Part shown: positions 56,552 through 64,000 of the stretch, piece by piece
Position numbering within the stretch: the stretch's first letter is position 1
Layout: every line of letters begins with the position of its first letter
Source of the DNA: Takakia lepidozioides
Lineage: Eukaryota; Streptophyta; Takakiopsida; Takakiales; Takakiaceae
NCBI GenBank assembly: GCA_030704615.1
Contig: CM060732.1
Span: 49,271,053-49,335,052 of the forward strand
Direction: 5' to 3'
Length of the DNA stretch: 64,000 nucleotides
Program-made: the position numbers and the translations under genes
Notes under the pieces: generated by a model
The model's database searches: none
What the model saw: only the letters and a program-made list of their open reading frames with translations
Told to the model about the DNA's origin: nothing

Positions 56552-57104
56552 TTGGCAATGCCCTCAAAGTTTGAGAGAAGATGCAAAATGAATGAAAGCG
56601 CACATCTTGCAAGACCTTATGCTCCATCCATATTATTCTCTGACAGAAACAACTAAATGGACTATCCCCTATTTTTAAGACGACGGTGCCGTTGTTGAGA
56701 TCTTAGAATCCAATGTACCGCCTTCTTATGAGCATATGAAACATAAATGCTCTGCATGTTTCCATTTATTTTACAACCAATCGTTGATTAATCGTCCAAC
56801 TATGAGCTGACACACTAGACGGCACAATTTATTTACAATCAAATCCCATGACATGTATGTTGATTTGTTCTTTGATTACTCATGTATGAGTAATGAGTAC
56901 AAGTATTTGTGGCGACAATTGACTCTTAAACCAATAAATTGATTAAGACACCCATAACAAAATATTTAGTTACTTTATCACTTACTTTATATTGTATTAT
57001 GAAGGCGCCGCCACATAGTAACATGTCAATCGTACAACCATCTTCTGAGGATCCACGTGTGACCCATGTAGTCCAAAAAACACTAACGCCAGAGTGTATA
57101 AAAA

Positions 57105-57240
57105 AGGTTCTCATTTCAGATTTGGCCAATTTGGCCTTAGCTAACCCTCGCCCCCTTTCCCCCCACTCTCCTTGGCGGGCACATGTTTGAACCTGCAACC
57201 TAGTGGGAAATACACCACAACCTTACCACCAAGCCATGCT
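57105..57240 (-). mobile_element. tRNA-derived SINE (minus)
   Basis: On the minus strand, ATGGCTTGGTGGTAAGG (57222-57238) resembles a pol III A box. TGCAGGTTCAAACAT (57183-57197) carries a B-box-like GGTTCAA about 30 bases later, the spacing of a tRNA. A G-rich body (GGAGAGTGGGGGGAAAGGGG) follows. A related copy lies at 62635-62760 on the plus strand. Confidence 0.5.
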
Positions 57241-57528
57241 CTATTCAATGAAACAATCTCTACTTTTTTTGTTTATAAATTGTTTCTATTCAGTTAAACT
57301 TGTTGCCATTACTACATGACTAACCCGGTATCATTACTACACTAACGTAGTCTAGTATACTTGCACATTATCCCTTGCCACTCCCCCAAACAAACACACA
57401 CAAACTACACAAGCACTTAACACGTCTCTAGTCTCTACACCCTGAAGACTCCCGTTGCGAAGAGGAGACGGAGGCGCCGCATCTCGGCCTTATACTATAC
57501 CACCCCGAGGCAACGAGCTGTTGCGGCG

Positions 57529-60500
57529 ATGGGGAGGAAGAATGACACTCGAGGGGGAGGCGTTGCTGGTGGTGGTGGTGGTAGAGGCAAGCTGCCTAGT
57601 TTGATCTTTCAAGGTGCTCATGTATCTTTGGCTACAACCTCCCTTCCATGGTATGCGCCGGCGCATATGCTTGGAGCTCCTTGAGCAAAAATTTCTTCAA
57701 GGGCCTAAAATCTTGTCAAATTTTGAATTGGTTGCACATATGTGTCATATGCGCCGGCGTAGGTGGTCGGAGGTCCTCTGTCGGGATGCTCAGGCCTGTA
57801 TTCTGTTCCAAGTTGTAAGCTTTGAAAGACAAGGATATTCATGGAATTAGTTGACTATCCAAATTCATTTGTTTTCCTCATGCAACCATGACACTGAACT
57901 GCTCTTTTTACATATTATACATTCACACATGTGCTCTTCGCATACACTGACATCTTGAACTGTTTTGGTCTATGGAATTAGGAAATTACTACTACAACTG
58001 AAGCTGTGGAGGCCGGGACATTTGCAACCATTATTGACGACATTGATGCAGGGAATTGGGGGGCAAATGAGTATGAAGTGGATACAACATCTAGTGATCC
58101 TCTTTCTCTAGATGCCAAACAGACAATTATTCTGGAAAAGAAACAAGATCTGAATGTAACTTTCAGGTCCCTCCTCATTGAGGATGGAGTTATGGACATT
58201 CCATTGTGTCGCATGATTTCTATGCAGGTTGTTAGGCCCGCCCTTGCCAACGACATCCTAAAGCTTAGAGGAAGACTTCTATTCTGGATACCATCCAGGA
58301 GCAGCCGTGTTCTATGTTTTTGTTGAGGGGATTGATGGATCTACTATAGATGTAGGTCCTGATATCATCTCTACATGGGATAGTCATTGGAAAACAGTCA
58401 ATGATGAGTTTGAGAAGTATCTTGAGTCCAAGCCAAAGTTGCATTATCTTCGGGGGAAGATGTTTCATGTCTGGGATGGGAATCATAGGCTTCAAGCATG
58501 GTATCTCTATATCAATGAAGTTCATGGGGCCAACTTGTCAAGACATGTTTGTGTGACAAGTTGGGTGCTCAATGCGGACATTGAAAATCGTGGTTCCCTC
58601 AGGTCCATCATGGATGGAGTGAATGTGTGAGTTTCCTTTCTATTCTTCATTTACTTTCATGTTAAATGTTGTCATGTTCTTGCTCAATGGATGTACATAT
58701 ACACATCTTCTTTCTAATGATCATATTTTATATGTGCAGGGCAACAGAGAGGGCACATGTTACATCCAAATTTGTGCACTTGGTTTGCAAGGTCAATATG
58801 ATTGGCCTTACACCTGTCTCTGAATGGAAGAATGTATTGAGGAAAGAGCAATACGACGAATGCATCAAGAAAGCAGGAAAGACTTGGTATAACCTGACAG
58901 TCCATGCAATGACAGAGATTTTGTACAAGGTAACATCATGTCTTAACCAAGTTTCATTCTTTGCATCCATAGACAAGATTCACCTCTGGTTCATGTTATG
59001 AACTGTTTTGGTTCTTTTGGCAGCATGATATTGTTGAGGCCCAACGCATGGCGGGGGAAGCTTACAAACTTGTTGAGGGGCCAAAGAGTCAAGAGGGCCT
59101 TGAAGATACAATGAGACAGGCTGGATTGAAAGCAAGGGAGCAACACAAGAGTTAGCTTGTGAAGTTGCTTCCTATTGCTGATCCAACCCTTGGAGAGGAG
59201 TTTCTCCAAGAACTTAAACTGCATTGGTCACGTGTAAAGGCAGGATCAGAGGAAATGACCCAAGAGAAAATGGTGACCATTGCTACCGCCCGGGTGGATC
59301 CTGAAGAAAAGGTGGAATGGCTACATATATGGAATGGAGACCAAACACTTCACGATCGTAATTTTTTTCCACCTGGGCCTATCAGTGTGCCAACACTTGA
59401 TCCTTGGCTGAATAGAAGGACTTTTTGGTGGCAGGTACATATAAAATCACTATCTTCTCAATGCAATTAATTCATTTTGTTGATGACACATTAACATAGT
59501 TATTTAACTAACTGTATTTTCTTGCAGCTTCACAAGGTTGCCTTGGCTCAGTTTGCCTTGTACACCACTCAGCTTGGCCAATTTCATGTTGCCTTGGAGG
59601 AAGGAGAGAGTGAGAGTCTGGGAGACTACATGGATACATGGAAGATGACTCATTTCAATGAGTTGTTTCATAGAGAGTTCTCATTGCCAAAGGGGCCATT
59701 CAGAGGCAATGATTGGGAACAACAAACAGGTGGGGAGAAGGTGGTGAGACGGATTTTATTCAGGTACCATCTTTCCATTGCATTATACATGGATAGTGTA
59801 TACACCTTGTAAGTAAAAAATGTCTATGCTTCAAGTATTTTTCTAGTACATTGGGATATACATGTTTCTTAATGTGCTTGTTCAATTGTTGAACATGTTG
59901 CATAAATATTTGTCTCCACAATAACTTTGAATGTGTTTGTATTTTAGGTACATGAGATTTGTGCTTGTACCGAGTGATCGACTTAAGGCTGAGCCCAAGT
60001 TTCTGATGGCCTGGAAGTTTGGTGCTCAACAAGCTTCCATGTACACACCTGCAATTGAGGAAGATTGGGGTGTGGAACACCGGGAAGGGGGGGGGTTGGT
60101 ATTTGGATATGCCCAAGGGTACTATCCCCTATGCAGAAATGGGACTTCATAAGGAATGTGTTCGCAGGCAGTCAGTGAGTGATGAAGGGGTATCTCCACT
60201 GAAGTCCCTGTTCTTGATCTGGAGCATGCAGAACAAATTGCTACACATACCGCTGACGATGTAGCCCAGGTGGTCCTTGCCGTTGTGGGTGTCATGAAAA
60301 AAAAAAGGTGCGGGTGTCAATGCAGGTGTGGCCCCCAATGCAGGTGTGGCTTCTATTGCTGGTCCTATTGGTAGTTCTTCACATCCTTCAAATCAGTTGG
60401 TTGTAGTGCCTGCACCTACTACTCGAGGAAACAAGCCAAAGGCAGGCGAACATCCTTACAGTGCAGTGTCATTTTCTGGTGGTGCACCTAGCATGTATCG

Positions 60501-62118
60501 CATGAAGATCATGCCTACTCATTTCATTGATATGGTGGAGGCCTCAAGTACATCTCCTGATGCGACCTTGAAAGAGCTCATGGAGTTCTTAAAAAATGTG
60601 AGTTTCCCCCAACAAACAAACTTGAATGTAAGGAATTCTTCGATGTTTTTATATCCTCATCATCCGGCTATTGACTCCTACATTTTCTGTATGTTGTTTG
60701 CAGTTGCCAGGAACTTGGTCTAGTGTTGTGGATGGAAAAAACGTGTCTGTGGCTGTGGACATAATCATCGTGGACTGCCCAACAGGAATGCCTGTACAGG
60801 GCTGTTTGGATGGTGTACAGGTTCCTCCCTGGAATGCTTTTGATAAACGGTATTGGGAGTATGCATTCTCCATTGCTAATGACCTGTTGGATGACAATGG
60901 ATGCTTGGTGTTCTTGCAGGGCTCCGATGATTCCTTTGCATTGGAGCTCTTTTCTTACTCCAGGGGCAGCTCTATTTCCGTATTATCAAGGAAATATACT
61001 TGCATCAATACCACCCCTCTACACACTCAGACAGGAAAGGTAAAAATTATGCCTCTTCAATATCTCATTGTTTGATGTTTCATCTTCCTACTCTCATACA
61101 TATTATTAAACCATCCGGGTGCACTGTTTTTGTGGAAATGGCACGTCTAACAGACCATGTTCTTCCACGCCCATGTCCTCACCAAGCAAGGAGGACTATT
61201 CAAACTGCGTGAGTCTGGCAAAGTTGTGGACCCCCTTGCAGACCCTGTTGAGTTGGATGTCATCTACAACCACATTCCTGTTGCACTACCCATGCAAACT
61301 CCTCAACAAGCTTGGAGGGGTGCGCGAGACCGTAGTCCCGCCTTCATGCAAGTGTTGTTGGAGACATGCTCACCTCCTGGCTCCCGCATTTTGGATCTCA
61401 CAGCTGGCACATGTTTGCATTGGTCTCCATTTTGTAATTAAAATCTTCTGAGTTGATTCATGATCATTAACTGTTATCCGATATAATATCACCATTGCAT
61501 GTTTTTTTCTTGCAGGTTCTACATTTATTGCTGCCCGCGAGTCTGGACGTCACGTATTTGGTCTTGAGGGGGACCAGACGTTGTATGCAGCACATCTCTC
61601 TGCACTTCAAAATACTCAACCTGTTTTGGTTTCATCTGTGGTAACTCCAACCATTCAACGTCCTGTGAGTTTGTTGGAACCCCCGGCTCCTAAGGTGGCG
61701 CGCAAGCTTGGTCTTCATCTCGGCAGTATTTCCTAGTAAGTATGTCTCGTCTCCATTCCTTTTTTTGCAATCTCTATATTACTTGCAAAACAAACCATTC
61801 CCATTTGATTTGTTAACATAAGTATACATGTATGTGTGATGCAGTGATGGGATTGTGCGGACCATCTACGATAGTCTACCCCAAAGTCCTCTTTCATCGT
61901 TTTATCTACCTTCGTATGCCGAGTCCCAAGCTTTGCATTCAATACATCAACAACGTGATGTAGGTCTTTCCAATGATCTGTTGTTTGACCGAAGAGCAGC
62001 TATTGTTGGACAATCCGTGGATAGGTTGCGTAGAGTTGAGGCTTTCATGGATGTGTATGCCTCTGAATCACAGGCTTATGACACGGATGATGAAGTATCA
62101 GCTGATGATGTTATGTAG
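57529..62118 (+). pseudogene. ParB-like domain fused to a beta-class DNA amino-methyltransferase-like domain, about ten exons
   Basis: Exons I can support: (57529-about 57830, uncertain), 57982-58626, 58740-58929, 59024-59434, 59528-59763, 59948-60597, 60704-61039, 61154-61412, 61516-61735, 61845-62118, with GT-AG introns and matching phases. Exon 2 encodes a ParB/Srx-like core ('MFHVWDGNHRLQAWYLY'). Exons 7-9 give 'VDIIIVDCPTGMP' (motif IV position), 'WEYAFSIANDLLDDNGCL', then 'RSPAFMQVLLETCSPPGS', 'RILDLTAGTCSTFIAARESG' (motif I) and 'GRHVFGLEGDQ'. Motif IV before motif I is the beta-class order of N6-adenine/N4-cytosine methyltransferases. Fusion to ParB is typical of phage and prophage methylases. 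Frameshifts are seen near 58265, 60090 (G run), 60205 and 60300 (A run), with TAG at 59153-59155. The element context is the divergent Mutator transposase. Confidence 0.65.
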
Positions 62119-62634
62119 GTAATTAGAAATTACATATACAATACATTGTCCTCATTGTCAATCCGAATTTTTGGTTATTTTTTATGATACATGTATTTCT
62201 CTCTAGTGTAAGGTAAAACAAATGGGGCAAATGACATGGTGTTGAAATCAGATTTCATGTTATCTTCCTGTCATTTGATTTATCTATGTAATAGTTTGTA
62301 CATAGATCTCTACTGCATTTCATAAATCCCTTTACCTTAATGCAAGTTCGACATACACTTCAGTACTATCAAATTTCATCATTAGTAAGATCAACCCTTA
62401 TGAGTATTGTGGCACGTTATGTACACACAGGGTGACTATCTTTATCTCATTTGTGTTTCATTTCATTAGTGTTTCAAGTTTGAATGGGTAGTGCATTGGT
62501 ATGAACTAGGCTTGATACCCGATAGGTTTGTTCTATCTCTGAAGGACATTATGTTTTTGTAAAATAAAAATGTTTCAGAAGGTAGATATATAGATACTGC
62601 AAAACCTATGTAACAAGATTAAATGGGTCGTGGT
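62119..62634. other. 3' flank of the ParB/methyltransferase gene
   Basis: AT-rich, with no coding sequence. No clear AATAAA was found; AAAATAAAAATG at 62561 is the nearest. Confidence 0.3.
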
Positions 62635-62760
62635 TTGGTAAGGATTATGTTTTTTAAGTTATGAGATTGCGGGTTCGATTACCGATCAATAGTCTTTTTT
62701 GTAAAATTGAATTCCCTTGCGGGCCATCGCCATTTACTACCCAAATGCGCAGGCGGACCA
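62635..62760 (+). mobile_element. tRNA-derived SINE (plus)
   Basis: TCGTGGTTTGGTAAGG (A-box-like, near 62628-62643) is followed by GCGGGTTCGATTACCG (62669-62684), which forms a T arm (CGG/CCG) with a B-box-like GGTTCGATTAC. Spacing and sequence resemble the minus-strand copy at 57105-57240, so both belong to one family. Confidence 0.45.
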
Positions 62761-63579
62761 TCTCCATCACATTGTCAAGCTCCCTAGCATTCCCTAAGCA
62801 TTGCTCCATTCTGAACTTCAAACTAAACTCCCACCATTGGAAGAGCCCGTAGCTTCACCATTTGTATCTAACAAGGAGCCGTGCCTCGTCACTTTTTAAT
62901 TTTTCGACCTTTTTTCTCATGTTGGAAAGCCATAAAAGCAACATGTTCCTCTCCCATTCCTACACTCACCCATGTGGAATAATAATACAATGAATATGGA
63001 ATATTTTATATAGAATATTCTTATTTTATCCCTTGATATTTTGACTATGGACCCTAAGATTAGATGAATCACAATTATTTATTTATTTTTTGGGTACCCT
63101 TATTTAAGTGTTGTGCATATAAAATTGTTCCTATGCATATCTAAAATTTGTATGCACTCCATATGCATGCATTTGTGTGCGCATATAGTATAGGCTGCCT
63201 CGTGTACAAGAGGGTGTCAAAACTAGTGTACAAACCAAGACTGCCTTCTGGTCCAGAGTCACCTTCCTCTCATAGAGAATGAGAAGGCAACACAAACGTA
63301 TGTACAGTCTCTAGAGAAAGTCTGAAGTCAATAAATTGTCCTCATCTTTTGCTCCAAAGATCTATACTCTGACCGAACATCTATTCTCTTGTATTTTTCC
63401 TACTCTAGTAAAACTCAACTAGTTCCATTCTGGAGTAGCCAGACGGCATTCAGTTAGTCAACATGCCTCGCAAAAGGAGAAGCTGTTCTTTACGTAGACA
63501 AACTGTTCATGCATCACGACTGCTCTGTTGCGCAACTCCAAGGCGGGTGGGTGTATATTATGGCACCCCACATGTCCTT
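62761..63579. other. Intergenic region downstream of the calmodulin-like gene
   Basis: No gene recognised. 63000-63230 is AT-rich with TATGCATGCA words like those near 52450, then CTCGTGTACAAGAGGGTGTC and ACTAGTGTACAAACC; a similar ACTAGTGTACAAGGGGGTT occurs at 52394. These might mark the ends of the Mutator-type element, but I could not show a convincing inverted repeat. Confidence 0.3.
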
Positions 63580-64000
63580 CTACCTTTCAGCAGACAAACT
63601 GCCACTCATCATCCACTGGAACTCCTGGAAATCAACGCATCCATCACCGTCCCTGTCAACAGAACTGATCATGCAGCGGCAGTCTTCCATTGTAAGACTT
63701 TCCTCCCCCAAGCCTGACAAGACACGGTGAAGCTCGTCTGCAGATATAAAACCGTTTCTATCGGCATCAAACACCTGGAAGGCGGCTTTCAGTACCTCCA
63801 CAGAACTGCTTCCTCCATCAGATCCAGTGTTCGCTTCCAATGCCATCGCATTAAGGTTGATAAATTCTTTCAGGTCAATAAAACCGTCCCCGTTAGAATC
63901 CGCCTCCTTTACCATGATTTCGAGCTCCTTATCCGATGGTTTATCGCCAAGTGAACAGAGAACAGAACCAAGCTCCGAAGGTGAGATCTTCCCGTCCCCA
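63580..64000 (-). CDS. Calmodulin-like EF-hand protein, C-terminal part (runs off right edge)
   Basis: Calcium sensor of the plant CML type. The minus frame enters at the window edge with 'GDGKISPSELGSVLCSL' and continues through three complete EF-hand loops: 'DSNGDGFIDLKEF', 'DADRNGFISADEL' and 'DRDGDGCVDFQEF'. Acidic residues at positions 1, 3, 5 and 12 are kept in loops 2 and 4. In loop 3, position 5 is Asn, which still allows binding. The partial first loop implies four EF-hands in two lobes, as in CMLs. The stop is at 63580-63582. No intron is seen in this part, and it is undamaged. The start codon lies beyond base 64000. Confidence 0.92.
   Translation of the reverse strand, partial: GDGKISPSELGSVLCSLGDKPSDKELEIMVKEADSNGDGFIDLKEFINLNAMALEANTGSDGGSSSVEVLKAAFQVFDADRNGFISADELHRVLSGLGEESLTMEDCRCMISSVDRDGDGCVDFQEFQWMMSGSLSAER

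Noticed and set aside
52390-63230. Terminal inverted repeats of a single 10.8-kb Mutator-type element spanning the transposase and ParB/methyltransferase genes
   Set aside because: The similar words near both ends (ACTAGTGTACAA, TATGCATGCA) lie in the same orientation or are low complexity; no inverted match longer than about 12 bases was found by eye.
1-64000. CRISPR arrays, bacterial operons, ribosome-binding sites, phage attachment sites
   Set aside because: The sequence is eukaryotic nuclear DNA with spliced genes; the tandem repeats present have no regular unique spacers.

Overview
This window comes from a streptophyte genome, either a land plant or a charophyte alga. The signs are a 20-exon leucine-rich-repeat receptor kinase of the plant LRR-VIII-1 type, an intron-rich ALG11 gene, a plant-style calmodulin-like gene, ALP1/Harbinger and SWIM-type Mutator transposases, plant-type LINEs, and spliceosomal GT-AG introns throughout. 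The species cannot be fixed from sequence alone. Ty3/gypsy elements that carry a cytosine methyltransferase have been described in charophytes, which fits but does not prove that origin. Only three host genes are evident; nearly everything else is mobile DNA or simple repeats.

Layout. 1-758: Gag of a Ty3/gypsy element (minus) leaving the left edge. 3454-4660: broken PIF/Harbinger (ALP1-like) transposase among short hairpin-forming repeats. 6.1-7.2 kb: 3' end of a LINE with a poly(A) tail. 7.25-11.04 kb: piggyBac-type element bounded by TTAA, holding a dead piggyBac transposase. 11.0-13.0 kb: AT-rich array of degenerate palindromes. 13.1-16.3 kb: two LINE copies head to head. 17.25-19.14 kb: second TTAA-bounded element carrying four tRNA-like hairpins. 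20.06-31.04 kb: intact LRR receptor kinase (962 codons) with a third piggyBac-type element in intron 8. 31.3-33.5 kb: tandem repeats. 33.8-44.35 kb: Ty3/gypsy retrotransposon (minus). 45.3-48.1 kb: ALG11 (minus). 48.67-49.91 kb: foldback element with arms of about 345 bp. 53.0-56.55 kb: Mutator-like transposase (minus). 57.5-62.1 kb: divergent multi-exon gene encoding a ParB-like domain plus a DNA amino-methyltransferase-like domain. 63.58-64 kb: calmodulin-like gene (minus) leaving the right edge.

Most interesting content. The gypsy polyprotein at 34.5-40.7 kb has the order gag, protease, DNMT3-like C5-cytosine methyltransferase, reverse transcriptase, RNase H, integrase, PHD finger. It therefore combines a DNA-methylation writer and a chromatin reader with the retrotransposition machinery. 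A second, unrelated mobile locus (Mutator transposase next to the ParB/methyltransferase gene) appears to carry a bacterial or phage-style DNA-modification protein. Both transposon coding frames are interrupted mainly by nonsense codons that single C-to-T or G-to-A transitions can explain, as expected when methylated cytosines decay. Several frameshifts elsewhere (ALG11, ParB/methyltransferase gene) lie in or near short homopolymers and could be assembly errors.
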